Position numbers and translations under genes: made by a program | Notes under the pieces: model-generated | The model's input: only the letters and a program-made list of their open reading frames with translations | Told to the model about the DNA's origin: nothing | The model's database searches: none | From: Ichthyophis bannanicus | Taxonomy: Eukaryota > Chordata > Amphibia > Gymnophiona > Ichthyophiidae | Direction: 5' to 3' | Length of the DNA stretch: 64,000 bases | Assembly (NCBI GenBank): GCA_033557465.1 | Contig: CM066043.1 | Coordinates: 76,042,662 to 76,106,661, forward strand | Shown: piece after piece, positions 9,401 through 20,959 of the stretch | How the letters are laid out: each line of letters opens with the position of its first letter | Numbering within the stretch: the first letter of the stretch is position 1

Positions 9401-10991
9401 GCTGTAGACTTTGACAATCTATATAAGCATCTAACTCGTTAGCCTTTTCCTGCCAGTTCTTACCGAAGAGATTCTCCCCCGTGCAAGGAATGTTGCCTAA
9501 CTTGTCCTGTACCCAAGTCTCCAAGTCTGATGCCTGTAGCCAGGCAATCCGTCGTGCGCCAATGGCAATAGCAGAGGTTCTGCTGATGCATTCGAAGAAG
9601 TCAAAGGCTGCACGATTGACAAACTTGGAGACATCTTGAGCATGCTTAACTAGAGCAAGAAAATCTTGTCTCTTATCATCTGGGAGAAATGGGCTCATAA
9701 GTTCCAAGTCTCCTGTGACTTCCTTGAGGAACATTCCCATATACAGGATATATGAACTGATCCTAGCTGAAAGCATGGAAGCTTGAAAAGTCCTGCGTCC
9801 AAAAGCATCCAGAGTCCTGCATTCACAACCTGGAGGATTGGATGCATGCCTCTTTGCACTCTTCATCCTACGCATGGCTGATTCCACTATCATTGAATGG
9901 TGTGGCAACTGAGTTTTCTGAAATCCAGGACATGGCGGAACTCGATACATAGTATCGAGTCTCCTAGAGTGAGGAGAAGTAGTCAGAGGTGTCTCCCACA
10001 TTCTGAGCATCAAGCTATGCAGAATTTCATGGATAGGCAGAGTGGCTGCCTCTTTAGGAGCTTTAGGATATTGGAAAATTTTCAATTCCTTTGCTCTGGG
10101 TTCATCTTCAGGAGCTACTGTGATTGAAAGACCTTTGGCCATATCACGGATGAAATCCTGAAATGACATGTCCTCTGGAGGTGATATTCTGCGTTGGGGA
10201 GAAGAGGGATCTTCTAGGAGAAACCCTCTAGTGCCAGCAGAATTGTCAGAGTCTTCGGAATTTGAGTATTCCTGACCCTGATGCTCTTGCAAAGCATGAT
10301 CCCGGTACAGATCGAAGTCGATACCGAGCTGACCCGGTACTGCTTTGTCAATTCCAGTCAGAGATGGCATGGGAAGAGTTCCCACCGGGGCCGGTACCGG
10401 TATCGTCTGTGTCGGTACCGGCGCCCGTGGGACTACCGGTACCGCAGCTGAAAGAAAAGCTGCAATGCTGCACTCAATAGCGAGGAACCTCTGGTCTATC
10501 GACGCTGCCGATGCCTGGGTGTCGGTACCAGTAAGGACGGCCGGAACCCCTGAGCATGGCACAGGTAGTTCTTGTGAGGTTGAGGCCTCGAGAACATCCT
10601 GAAGCCCCATCGATGCTTTGGAAGCCGAAGCCTCCCACCGGGGCTGTTTTGCCCGTGTGGTTCCCTCAAGGGCAATGCCAACCCTCTCAATGCTTAGCAG
10701 GAGAGCTACCCTTTGAGGACCGGCTTTTATGTTTAGTTACCTGAGATCCATGGGAGGAAGAGGCGGCCCTTGACGATGTCGATGCAATGGATCTGGCATC
10801 TGAAGAAAAGAGGGTACCGAACTTTGCAGCCCGGTTCTGTCTTCCTCTTTTAGTCATCCCTATGCAGGAGAGACATTCCATTGGAGAATGTACAGGTCCT
10901 AAACATTTCAGACACCAATCATGGGTGTCAGTGACGGAAATGGTACCGCCACACTTAGTACACTTTTTAAAACCACTAGTTGGCTTTCCAT
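9211..10991 (-). pseudogene. DIRS ORF1 (gag-like), copy A, broken
   Basis: Translation would start at ATG near 10,991 (MES...). A missing base soon after puts the zinc-binding motif C-x2-C...H-x2-C-x2-C...H (KCTKCGG in copy C) out of frame. Later parts are readable: a Ser-rich basic stretch, a Pro/Val segment encoded by GGTACC-rich DNA, then a conserved block with MVESAMRRMKSAKRHASNP and DAFGRRTFQASMLSARISSY. The tail is Lys/Gln/Pro-rich and ends in PPQGL at 9,211 in the other frame. A frameshift fuses the upstream part to ORF2. The product should be a capsid-like RNA-binding protein. Confidence 0.78.
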
Positions 10992-11228
10992 GATTTAGGA
11001 ATATGGGGCCTAGTGCCCAAAATGGTGCCTAGCACCAAAGAGAAAAGTTTCTGAAAAGAAACAGTCTAAAGCCTAAGTTTTGGGGGTTTTTTTGTATGAA
11101 AAGAAAAGAAACGAACCGGCGGTACCGGTAGGCGTCGTGCGGTAGGCAAACGTGACCACAAGAAAATAAATTTAAAGATGGAATTTTCTGCGGTGACAGG
11201 GAATAGATCCTGTCGGCTCCGCAGAAAA

Positions 11229-11393
11229 CGAAGAACTGAAGAGGGACGGAAAGGCGGGAAGGCAGCACGCATGTGCTGAGGGATGCTCCCAAAAGCATTC
11301 CTATTGGACGCTGGGGAGCGTTCCCGCGTTGGCTCCGTTGGTACCGACAATACCCCATATGTGAAGACTACATTCCTGATTGTTCCTGGAGAT
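11229..11393. repeat. DIRS copy A right inverted terminal repeat
   Basis: It runs from AACTGAAGAGGGACGGAAAG to GTTCCTGGAGAT and is the inverted partner of 5,782-5,945, including CATTCCTATTGGACGCTGGG and GGTACCGAC. The outermost bases differ from the left end and instead match the second half of the ICR, as in other DIRS elements. Confidence 0.9.
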
Positions 11394-11430
11394 ATACTAG
11401 CATCATGTGAAAAGAGTACACAAAGTAAGT

Positions 11431-11612
11431 GGAGTGGAGGAGTAGCCTAATGGATAAAGCACTTGGTTCCCAAGCCAGAGACCAGGGGTTTGATTCTCAC
11501 TAGCACTCCTTGTGGCCTTGGGCAAGTCACATAACCCTCCATTGCCTCGGTTTTCAATGTCAACTGCATTGACTGAAATGATAAAGCAGTATAAAAAACC
11601 TGTTAAATAAAG
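11431..11612 (+). repeat. tRNA-derived SINE (copy 2)
   Basis: It has the same head as copy 1: A box in GAGTAGCCTAATGG, B box in GGGTTTGATTCTCACTAGCA and the CTTGGGCAAGTCACATAACC middle. The 3' end differs, reading GCAGTATAAAAAACCTGTTAAATAAAGG, so this is a subfamily with an alternative 3' tail. It sits some 40 bases beyond DIRS copy A. Confidence 0.85.
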
Positions 11613-11639
11613 GAGTTTTGGGAAAAAGGAAGATGGGGT

Positions 11640-12110
11640 GTAGCCAACATTAATAATGAGGGAGGGGGAACCGATTTATAGGTGGCAGGGGGGCACCAGA
11701 AACAGCAGCGGCCCTGGGTGTGCCTACTTGCACATACATATTGTGTGCCTTACTGCCCATTAATTCATTGTTTCACTCTCCAACCCTTCTCCTGCTGCCC
11801 CCTACCCCCTCCCTGTCCCCGCCCTCCATTCCTCTCCTATCCCTTGACTGCCTGCGGGGCTTGGGATCCCTGCAGGCAGCCAGCACTGGTCCCGCATCTT
11901 CCTGCTGCACAGCTGTTCTGATTCCAGGCACCAGGTCTGATTTTTTAGTCGCCATGGTGACCTGGCACCTAGGGTTTGTTGAGCCTTGACTTAGGCGATC
12001 GCCTGATCGTTGGAGAAGCCCTGGGGACATTAATTATTATGGGAAAGAGAAAACAGCCAATACAGCTACTGTTCTGTCCAGTTCTCTGGACCGCCTAGGT
12101 TTGAAGGGGT
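11640..12110 (+). repeat. unclassified dispersed repeat (forward copy)
   Basis: The end of this segment (CTGGGGACATTAATTATTAT, GGGAAAGAGAAAACAGCC, ATACAGCTAC) matches 3,336-3,545 in reverse. The block CACCAGGTCTGATTTTTTAG ... CCATGGTGA ... GAGCCTTGACTTAGGCGATC matches 17,105-17,170. It is therefore one family with at least three fragments in the window. No protein domain is seen. Confidence 0.6.
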
Positions 12111-12249
12111 TTTTTTGTTTGTTTGGTTTTTTTTTGCTTCCAGTGTTTTTTTCCCTGCACCTATTTGAGAATATTGTTGGGGATGGATTAACAAAGCCCC
12201 CAGGTAAGTAAAACATTAAAGATTAGTATAGAAAAGTGAAAAAAAAGGG

Positions 12250-14879
12250 CAACATCTGGAGAGCTGGATATACTAATGCCCATAGTATGAGAAATAAGTT
12301 TCAGATTTAGAAGCTGCAATGGAAGAGGCTGCCTTGGATATAGCTGCAGTCATGGAGACCTGGTATATGGAAAACGACTGGAATGTAGTTACACCAGGCT
12401 ATAATTTATTCAGGAAAGACAAGGTGGAAAGGAAGCACTATATACAAAAAACTAACACTAAGCCGCAGAACTGCAGGGCTTAGGAGAGATGGAAGCAGCA
12501 CATTGAGTTAGTCTGGAAAGAGGGAATGGAACACCTACATTAGAAAGATATAGACCACAGGCAGATTTAATTGAAAATATTCACAATGTCTATGAAAGGG
12601 GAGTGCTATTGTTAGGATATTTCAATTTGCCAAATGTTGACTGGGAGATCCTTGCTGTGGTGTCATCCAGAAGTGGGGCAATCCTGGATTCTCTATAAGG
12701 AGAATTGTTCTGGCAACTGGTAACAGAACACACACAGGAGAGAGAAATATTAGACCTGGTGCCTACAAATAGTGAGAGTGGTTCTGATAGTGTAGTGGGC
12801 GATCATTTGGTATCCAGTGGAGGATGCAGGTGGAGATGGTTCATTCACGAGAGGGTTCTAGACTTCAGGAAAACTAACGTTGTCAAGCCCTCAAGGAGTT
12901 GTCAGCCAGATGGGAACATATGGGGGAAGTAGAACAGTGGGCAAAACTGAAAGGAGACATTAAGAGCAATGAACCTTTTTATTAGGAAAGTAAAGAAAAG
13001 TAAAAGGAAATAGAAGCTTCTACAGTTTTCAAAAGTAGTAGCTAAAAAGGTAAGGAAAAGAAGGTTGGCACTCATAAATAATAGACTGCAGAATGGGGGA
13101 GGCAACAATATCTGAAGAAACTAAAGTAGTCAGGAAAGCAAAGATGCAAATGTAAGAAGAGAGTCAACATAATAAAATATGGAGAATAAGGCATGTTAGT
13201 GAGAAGCTGAGGTGCAAAGTTGTCATTGTGAGACTCAAGGGTGAAGGGAGAGAGGAGAATATGTAGAGGCTGATGAGGATAAAGGAGACTTGCTTAATAA
13301 ATATTTCTGTTCTGTGTTCATAGATGAAGGGTAGGAATGGGACATCAGAAAACAAACACAAATATAAATAGAAGCAAAATAGAATTCTAACTCTTTTCAG
13401 AAGACTGTTCATGAACTAAAACTAAAAAGTAGACAAGGGCTGGACAGGATTCATCAGAGGGTACTAAAGAAACTTTGGGAGGTACTGGTAGCTCCACTGC
13501 CTGACTTTTTCAATGCTTCCTTAGCATCAAGAGTGATCCCGGGAGGACTAGAGACGGGTGCATGTGGTTGCTGTCTGCAAGGAAGAGGTTGAGAACCACA
13601 GGCCAGTTAATCCGACGTCTCTGGTGAGTAAATGAATGGAAACGCTGCTAAAGCAGAGGATAGTGAGCTTTCTGCACTAATCAGATGATGCCAGAGCAGT
13701 CTGCGGAAATTTTAGCAGCACTATCTGGATAATGCCACTGTGTAATGGGGTCAGCACCCTTAGCTGGCCAGTTAAGGGCTTTAAATATCGACCCCTTGGA
13801 TTTCAGCAAGGCCTTTGACACCACTCTGCATTGGAGACTTATAAATAAAGTGAGTGCTCTTGGGATGGACCCTGAAGTTACTGACTGGGTAAGAAACTGG
13901 TTGAGCGAGAGGCGTCAGAGGGTAGTAGTAAATGGAGTTCAGTCTGAAGATAGGGGCGTTACCAGTGGCGTGCCACAGGGATCAGTTCTTAGTCCCCTTC
14001 TTAACATTTTTTTCCCAAGTTATATTGCAGAAGGTTAGTAGGGAAACGTTCTCTCTTTACAGATGAAACCAAAATCTGCAACAGGATAGACACCCTGGAA
14101 GATATGGATATTATGAGGAAGGCTCTATCAAACCTTGAAGAATGGTCAATAATTCGGCATCTAAAATGTTATGCTAAAAAATGCAAGGTTATGTATTTAG
14201 GCTGCAAAAACCCAAGGCAGAAGTACAGTATAAGGAGTGAAGGACCTCAATGCATAAAAGAAGAGCAGGACTGGGGGTGATCATATCAGATGATCTTAAA
14301 GTGGCCAAACAGCGAAATCCAGAAGGATAGATAGGGAGAGGAATGGTCAGCAAGAAAAAGGAGGCGATACAACCTTTGTATAAGTCTATAATAAGATCTC
14401 ATTTAGAATACTGTGTACAGTTCTGGAGTCGGCACTTTTGAACGGATATAAACAAGATAGAGTTGGTCCAGAGGGCAGCTACTAAAATAGTCAGTGGTCT
14501 TTGTCATAAGGCACATGGGGATAGATTTAAAGATCTCATTATGTATGCTTTGGAAGGAAGTCAGGAGTGAGGAAATCAGATAGTGGTATTTGAATACCTC
14601 TGTGGTATAAATGCACAGCTGAAAGGAAGCTCTGGCACGAGGTCATAGGATGAAGGTGATAGACTCCTGAGTCATTTGAGGAAAGGAACAGTCTCAGTGG
14701 AGGTTGTGGAGACGAGAACCATGTCTGAATTCAAGAGCGCATGGGACAAGTACAGAGCATCTTTGAGGGAGAGGAAGGGATTGTCAAGCTCAATAGTTCT
14801 TACGGATGGACAGACCAGATAAGCCATATGGTTTTTATATGCCATCATTTTCTGTTTTTCAGTCTTTATGTTTCTATAC
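12250..14879 (+). mobile_element. degraded CR1 LINE
   Basis: The start has endonuclease-like remnants (about 12,350-12,420: ETW, NDWNVVTPGYNLFRKD). The middle encodes RT: DFSKAFDTTLHWRLINKV, WVRNWLSERRQRVVVNGV, SGVPQGSVLSPLL (about 13,960-14,010), then a degenerate LADETKIC where FADDTKLF is expected. The 3' end GACCAGATAAGCCATATGGT ... TATGTTTCTATAC is the CR1 type of terminus. Numerous stops and frameshifts show it is old. Confidence 0.82.
13745..14260 (+). pseudogene. CR1 reverse transcriptase remnant
   Basis: Readable RT palm segments: DFSKAFD (motif A), SGVPQGSVLSPLL (motif B region) and DETKI in place of the motif C FADD. A frameshift follows SPLLNIFF. The thumb region LSNLEEWSIIRHLKCYAKKC and KVMYLG is still recognisable. 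The first catalytic Asp of motif C is not preserved as FADD, so the fragment is inactive. Confidence 0.8.
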
Positions 14880-15317
14880 TTTAATGGAATTCCTGCACCT
14901 ATAAGTAAGATTGGCATGTGTAGAAAATGCAAACAGCGCAACAAAGAAATGCAAGTCCCAGTTGTCCCAATGAAACATTATGAGAATTGCTTCTGCTTTG
15001 AAGATTTGATGAGAGCACGTCTGAACATGCAGGATCTTTATGTCAGTAAATATTCTTAAGGAAAGGAAAAAAAAAGTGGTTTGACATAAGGACGGCCCAT
15101 CTTCCCTGGCCATAGCTTTTGGGTAGTCTTCTGAAGTTACTAACTAAATTCTCATATTAGAACAAACATACGTCTTACTTCATGGCACTATCATTAAAAT
15201 AAAAATAGTCACATATTCTTTTTACAGTTTCACTTTTAGCAATGCAGAATCTTCCTGGTTATAGCATATCCACTCTGTTTTTTGTTTTTAAATAGTAAAC
15301 TATTTTTATTTTAAAAA
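14880..15317. other. intron, nothing recognised
   Basis: AT-rich sequence between the CR1 3' end and the reverse SINE. Short ORFs on both strands lack any family signature. Confidence 0.4.
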
Positions 15318-15531
15318 AAGTGCCATCAAGTCAATGATGACTCCAGGAAACCCAGCAACCCATGTGTTTTCTTGGCAAGTATGACCGGAAGTAGATTGCC
15401 AGGCCTTTTCCTCCGAGGCAATGGAGGTTAAAGTGACTTGGTCAAGGTCACAAGGAGTGCCAGTGGGAATCAAATCCCGATCTCTTGGATACTATACTGT
15501 TGCTCTAACCACTAGGCTACTCCTCCACTCC
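15318..15531 (-). repeat. tRNA-derived SINE (copy 3)
   Basis: Reverse complement of copy 1. From the right it starts GGAGTGGAGGAGTAGCCTAG, has the B box within GGGATTTGATTCCCACTGG and the AAGTCACTTTAACCTCCATT block. It ends with the CTGGCAATCTACTTCCGGTC and GGAGTCATCATTGACTTGA segments. It is flanked by an A-run at the 3' side (15,313-15,319). Confidence 0.85.
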
Positions 15532-15543
15532 TATTAAACTAAT

Positions 15544-15897
15544 TAGTGACTCCTTTTACTAAACCTCACTAATGTCTTGCACGTTGTGCAACGCCTCAGC
15601 ATTAGCTGTCGGACGTGAGCCACGTGTTCCTGGCAGCTAACAGGTAAACCCATTTTTTGTGCCACACAATGACTCCATAAAGACGTCATTAGATGAACTT
15701 GCACTATGTTCCACGCTAAATGTGATCACACGCTATATGCTCACCACACCCATGCTCCACCCTAACCCACCCACTCTGCAATGTGCATTTTGGTGGATGT
15801 AGCTGACACAGCCATGTGCTAGCAATCATCACAGCCAGCTACCGCACGCTAAACTGCATGTTAACTGGCTGGCGGGGTTTAATAAAAAGGGACCCTA
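15544..15897. mobile_element. MITE-like nonautonomous DNA transposon
   Basis: The left end TAGTGACTCCTTTTACTAAA and the right end, read inward on the minus strand, TAGGGTCCCTTTTTATTAAA form imperfect terminal inverted repeats of about 24 bases. The 350-base interior is non-coding and GC-moderate with many short CACG/CGTG words. The target duplication is not clear. Similar CCTTTTACTAAA-type termini are, to my knowledge, common in amphibian MITEs, but the superfamily is not decided here. Confidence 0.55.
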
Positions 15898-16140
15898 GGT
15901 TCTATATCTCATTAACAGCAAAACAGACTTCCTCCACAATCTGAAACATTGTGCCGTACCATAAAACCCTGCTAACAATATAACTGGGGGCCTTCTGTAG
16001 CAAACCTTCCATACCAGTTATCACAGCACTAACATTCAGGACTCAGAACGCAAAGCAGCCTTACCTATGAAAGGACAACACTGCAAATACCGCTAAATGT
16101 TCTAGAACAATACACTTCCCACTGGAAACACAAAACAAGC
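15898..16140. other. intron, nothing recognised
   Basis: Non-coding sequence between the MITE-like element and the next dispersed repeat. No feature can be supported. Confidence 0.4.
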
Positions 16141-16144
16141 CAGA

Positions 16145-17170
16145 CAGCTCCAGATCTCTAGACCAGGGCTTTCTGTGGATTTAGGAGCCAGGCCAACATC
16201 TTAGGAGCCAGTGCTTGTGATGTCCTCGTTTCTCCCCCCACCCCTAGTTCTTTCGCGTTGGTGTCATGTTCTCATAAGACAGCACCAGAGTTCCTGCGCC
16301 ATTCATCATCTTTAGATAAGAGTTCTAGCTTCAGACTGCAAGTGTCTCTGTGGGTGTGTGGTGCGCCGGTGATCTGTACGTCTGTGTTTGTGTGATGTGC
16401 GATGCAGAGATGGGGTGTTTACGTGTGTGCAAATGTATGTGTGTGTGGTGCCTCTCTGTTTGTGTGTGTCATGCAAAGGTAGGGTGCGTGTGTGTGTGTG
16501 TAGTGTAGGGGTGAGGTGCTTGCATGTCTATACCAGGGAGGGCAGGGGGGATGCAGCCTTTGGCATATACAGATGGTCACTATTGTCCCCATGTATTCAT
16601 CCCTTTAACTTCCACTTTGCACTCTCCCCTCCCCACCAACCCCTCCCCACTCTGTTTCCCTTCTGGACTCTCACCCCTTCTCCCTCCCCACAGCACTCCC
16701 ACTCCGTCCTCCATTCCCCCATTTTTGCTGTCTCATTCCCCATCTTACTTTTATTTTTCTGAAAGCTCTGATTCTCACTGTTTCTGCTGCTTCGGGCTTC
16801 CCCTTCTGTTCTGCATGGGCGATCCGATCCGATCCAATCCAATCTCCTGCAGGCAGAACAGGAGGGATCTTTGCCACAATTGGGGCTTAGATACAGCAGA
16901 TGGCTTGCAGTGATCCAATCCCCCATGAGCTGTCTGCTGCATCAAAGCCCCGATCACGGGAAAGATCGCTGCTGGTCTGCCCACAGGAGATCGGATCGGA
17001 TCCCCATAGGCAGCCAGAAGGGATCTTCTACCTGTGATTGTATTTTTTAAAAAATGGGGGGAGGGGGGGAGGGGGGGAGGGGGGAGGGGTTTGAAGCAAA
17101 TCCCAGGCACCAGGTGTAAATTTCTGGTCATCATGGTGATAAGGATTTATCGAGCCCTGCTTTAGATGAT
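16145..17170 (+). repeat. unclassified dispersed repeat with GT-rich and G-rich tracts
   Basis: The start (CCAGGGCTTTCTGTGGATTT, AGGAGCCAG) resembles 3,558-3,600. A GT-rich block follows (16,355-16,515), as at 3.78 kb, and the end CACCAGGTGTAAATTTCTGG ... CATGGTGATAAGG ... GAGCCCTGCTTTAGATGATC matches 11,925-12,000. Internally there are GATCCGATCC repeats (16,816-16,835) and a pyrimidine-rich block (16,600-16,770). The ORFs across it are low-complexity and not credible genes. Confidence 0.5.
17054..17094 (+). repeat. G-run array, G-quadruplex-prone
   Basis: Six or more runs of 4-8 G separated by single A residues. Any four runs of three G with loops of one base satisfy the quadruplex rule, so folding of the plus strand is likely in principle. 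It also causes a Pro-rich antisense ORF. Confidence 0.8.
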
Positions 17171-18488
17171 CACTGCATACTAGAGGAATCACACAAGCAG
17201 AATTCTCAGACTGCCATTCCCTCATACAGAATAAAGGACCACAAATTAGAAACAGAAACATGCAAAAAGAACTGAAATAAACACACTTCACTACACTGGC
17301 GAAGAGAAACAAATGTCTTTCTGCCTATACTAAACAAAATACAAAAATAAAAATGCAATTACCAAACCTAACAATATCTACTTCTCCAATAACTGAAAAT
17401 AAAATCTTTTCTTCCTTCTGTTGTCTGGGCATTTTATTATTTTCTTAAATTGAGTTGGTCCTGGTCTCTTTTCACCTCCGCTCTTTTCCAGGGCCACCAT
17501 TTTGTCTGTCTTCTTCCCTTCTTTCCCTACATATGATATTGATCTTTCCCTTTCATCGTTTTCTCCATTCTCCTGTGCCTGTCTTCCAGGGGCAGGCAAA
17601 CTACAGTCCGCGAGATAGAACCAGCTTACCGGCACAAAAGATTTCACACCATCGGACCAACATTACAAAGCTGCCCTCAGATACCACCTACCCATCACCT
17701 AAGCTGCTGACATCGCCACCTAAGGTCTTAAATGTCAGCTTTACAAATATCAGTATAATCTTTAAAAGTGAACATTTAGGGCTTTCACCGATGACAGGGA
17801 CGTTTCCCACACTGCTTGATCTCGTCCCCTTCTCCTTTCCTCTTCTCTCTTCTATGTTGTGGCTGTGCTGAGAAATGGCCAGAGCCCAAGCATCTGCTTA
17901 GCCAGGGGTTCCCGTCATGGCTTGGAAACCTACTTTTGGGGGGGCAGGGGCAGAGGAGACTCCTCAAACCTCACTAGCCCTCCAACTTTTGCACAACTTA
18001 TAATGTGGCCCCCAGGTCAAAAGGCATGCCTATCCCCGATCTCCTCAAAGCTAGATGTCACCTCTCCTTCTCCCTCACAACCCGCCAGCTCTCAGTCTCT
18101 TTCCACCTCTCCAGATGTTTACCCTATCCCTCAAGCCTTACCATTATCCCCTATAACTCCTTCCCCAGCCTCCCATTCTCTCTATATTTCACAGATTTCC
18201 AGCCATTGTACTCAACCCCTCTCCATCCCTCACCAGTCCCAGCTGCTTTCTTTTCACTCATTCCTCCCTGACTTCCAGCCCCTTTCTTCTGTCTTTTAAT
18301 CAGCCTGCTATTATCCCCTCTTTCATCACCTCTCAACCTTTTCACTGATGTAACCCTTTCCTCTCTCTCTCCTACCTCTCCATAGCACCTTTCATCCTGT
18401 TTCCAGTCCTCCGGATCATCGACACCTCGTCTCATATCCTCAGTCATACCCTCCAGCCTGCTCCTACTTAGACCTACCCAAATGGTGA
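17171..18488. other. intron, pyrimidine-rich tract
   Basis: From about 17,990 to 18,480 the plus strand is strongly C/T-rich, and the same composition resumes at 42,593-43,045. Both sides therefore look like one tract that was split when DIRS copy B inserted. ORFs here (for example 17,455-17,871 or 18,151-18,447) consist of Pro/Ser/Leu or Arg/Glu/Gly strings without a domain. Confidence 0.55.
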
Positions 18489-18607
18489 TTTCTTATCGTC
18501 CCTCCAGTCTAGTCCCGAACCTCTGGGTTGTGCTCCTCCTCCAGAAGCTTGGAGACTGAGAAACATCATCCTTTTGTGATGACACTGGTATATCCTCCCA
18601 GGATCCT
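18489..18607. repeat. DIRS copy B left inverted terminal repeat
   Basis: The segment CTCCAGTCTAGTCCCGAAC through CATCCTTTTGTGATGACACT to CCAGGATCC is repeated in inverted orientation at 30,882-30,986. The outermost bases (CTTATCGTCC) are found, complemented, in the ICR at 30,511-30,520. Confidence 0.9.
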
Positions 18608-19541
18608 CCACCTCAGTCTCCAAGCAGCTGGAGGATTAGTGAACCTGGAGGTCCAAGTTCACTAGAGGAGCAATTAAGGAGAGATAGGGCTTCAGATTGG
18701 GTTTTCAGAAAAAACAGAGTAAAGATTAGGAAGAAGGAAAGGAAAAGAAAAAGAAAGATTTGCTTTTGGGGGGTTCTGTCCCTTTATGGCTGTGCTGAGG
18801 CCTTCCCTCCCTGACCCTTTCCCATCCACTAGAATTTTAGGCAGAGGAGCAGTCCTCAAATCGACAGGGCTCTGGCTCCTGAACCTGATTGAATGTGGAG
18901 GAACCGGAGCTCTTGTCAGTCAGCGCACATAGAAGTCCTGCCTGTCAGTGTTGTGAAGACGTCCAGGAGGAGTCCGGCCGTTGAGAGCACCATCTCTATC
19001 TCCCTCTTACTCTGCTTTTCTCCTGACGCTGGAAACACAGCAGATCGGTTGAGCGCGGAGACGGCATAAGCCCGAAGCGGGCAGAGGCATTGACGACAAG
19101 CAAGGTAAGGAGGGCTGGATCACATCGGTGCAGTATTGGGGGAGATTTGAGCGTGTGGAGATCAGCGGGCCGAAGCGCGTGTCTGCAACGCAGGAAATGC
19201 TGGTACTGCCTTGGGGCCTGCAGAGGCTCTTATTTTCGGCAGGAAGCTTCGTTTTTGATTTTAAATTTCGGTTTCAGATTCGGGGAGCTTAGGTAGAGGC
19301 TACACTTTGTTTTTTGTAAAAAAAAAAAAAAAAAAAAAGCATTTTTTTCTGACTGGGTCAGTTCATTTTCATTTATAGGCCTCTAGAGTCTAGTACTTCC
19401 GCAGGGCTGAGATAGTGTCTTCGCTCAAGCGGGGTGCCTTCTAGACCACAGTGCTTAGTCTGCGGAACTAGAAGGGGAGCGGTGTCAGACACAGGAGTCT
19501 GTAAGGGGTGCGTGCAGGAAACAACTGCCATGTAGCACGAC

Positions 19542-20900
19542 TTGGAAGGGGGAGCCGAGGTTCAGGGTACCCCAATAGCGCTGCAGGACTCAGTTTCCAT
19601 GGATTTACCGCTTAGGGAGTCCGTAGCTGGGACTTCGTCTGCTCCAGATCTCCCCTCCGCGCAGGCATCCTTGCCGGGGGGACTGGCGGCAATCTTTTCC
19701 CAAGAGTTTGTTGCGCTTATTCAGCAGGCGTTTGGGGGCCAGTAGAAGAGGCTAGCAACAAGTTCCACAGACGGGGAACTGGGGGAAGAGAGACATGGAA
19801 CTCCTCTGTGTGCAGGGGCAACAGGAAGCCTGGCAAAGAGAGCCAGGATGGAGAAGGAGCAGAAGGAACAATCGGTGGCCTCGGAGGGGCTTCACTCCAA
19901 TGAGAGGGATTCTGACTTGGGATTAGTTGACGAGTTGGAGGAAGGAGAGATCACGGACAGAGGACCAAGCTAGGGTGGTCTGTGTGTTCCGGAGAGACGA
20001 GTTGCCAGCACTCATTTCTGAGACACTAAAGGCACTTAAATACGCCATCGCCTGGACCTGCAGAGGATGCTACTTTAGAAGATCAGTTACTGCAGGTTTT
20101 TCAGAAGACTCAAAGAGCCTTTCTGGTGCACAGAGTGGTTAGGGAGATGATATAGGAAGAGTGGGATATGCCAGAAGCAGGTCTAAAAGGGTCCAGAGTT
20201 ATGGGTCGTTTTTACCCACTGGTGGACCAGGATCGCAAATTGTTCAAGCCTCCCAAAGTAGATGCAGCCGTCTCAGCGGTTACGAAGAAGACTATTATTC
20301 CAATAGAGGGAAGTGTGGCGCTCAAGGATACACAGGACAGGAAACTGGATACCTTGTTAAAGCAGGTCTTTGACGTCAATGCTCTGTCCATTCAGGCAGC
20401 TATTTGTGGAGCGAGGGTGGCAAGAGCCTGCCTTCGCTGGCCACAACGAATTCAGGGTGAACAAGGAGAGGAGGCAACTGGGGAAGCGTCCAGACTAGAG
20501 TCAGGAACGGCTTATCTAGCCGATATCCATTACAACCTCATTTGGGGCTTATCAAAAAGCATGGCATCGGTGGTAGCGACTCGTCGTTACCTTTGGCTGT
20601 GCAATTGGGCAGCGGATGGATCTTCCAAGTCCAGGCTAAGTAAGCTTCCTTTCAGAGGAAAGCTACTGTTTGGGGAAGATTTGGACAAGCTGGTAAAGGA
20701 TCTGGGGGAGTCCAAAGGTAGAAAACTTCCAGAAGACAAACAAACAAAAACAGGGACGCTCGACTCCCACAGCCAAGGGTCAGCAGAGGGAGTTTCATCT
20801 GTTCCGTTTCCCTAGGTTCAGTCAGGCTCAAAGAGGACATTTTCCCAATTGAAACCAGGGGTTTCATGGCTTTTGGTGAGCAGGAAGGGGTTTTGGTGCC
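19542..20900 (+). pseudogene. DIRS ORF1 (gag-like), copy B, broken
   Basis: Family-2 gag-like reading frames in pieces. LPGGLAAIFSQEFVALIQQA is near 19,670-19,735, and a longer piece (20,168-20,815) contains KLFKPPKVDAAVSAVTKKT, ALKDTQDRKLD and YLWLCNWAADGSSKSRLSKL. It aligns with LRLPKVDALVSAVTKKTTIP and FLWLRNCSADVSSKTRLTKL of copy D. Stops and frameshifts interrupt it at about 19,742 and 19,970-20,160. The start codon is not certain; no zinc motif of the family-1 type is seen. Confidence 0.75.
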
Positions 20901-20959
20901 TCTTCCACCTCCTCAAATCTTCGAAAGTCGCAATGAAGTCAGGGGGACCCAGGTGGATC

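Larger units (their letters stand above)
5759..11393 (-). mobile_element. DIRS retrotransposon, copy A (family 1)
   Basis: A complete 5.6-kb DIRS-order element with its genes on the minus strand. It has inverted terminal repeats at 5,759-5,945 and 11,229-11,393 and an internal complementary region at 6,045-6,144. Gene order in the minus sense is gag-like ORF1, RT/RNase H/methyltransferase-like ORF2, tyrosine recombinase ORF3. No target duplication is evident, as expected for elements that integrate a circular cDNA with a tyrosine recombinase. Several frameshifts and a stop make it defective. Confidence 0.93.

Noticed and set aside
16388..16762. Cysteine-rich secreted protein from the 124-codon ORF
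   Set aside because: The Cys/Val pattern comes from a GT microsatellite and there is no signal peptide or domain.
17455..18447. Host protein-coding ORFs of 88-146 codons
   Set aside because: They lie in C/T-rich DNA, overlap each other on both strands, and consist of low-complexity Ser/Pro/Leu or Arg/Glu/Gly without domains or splice context.
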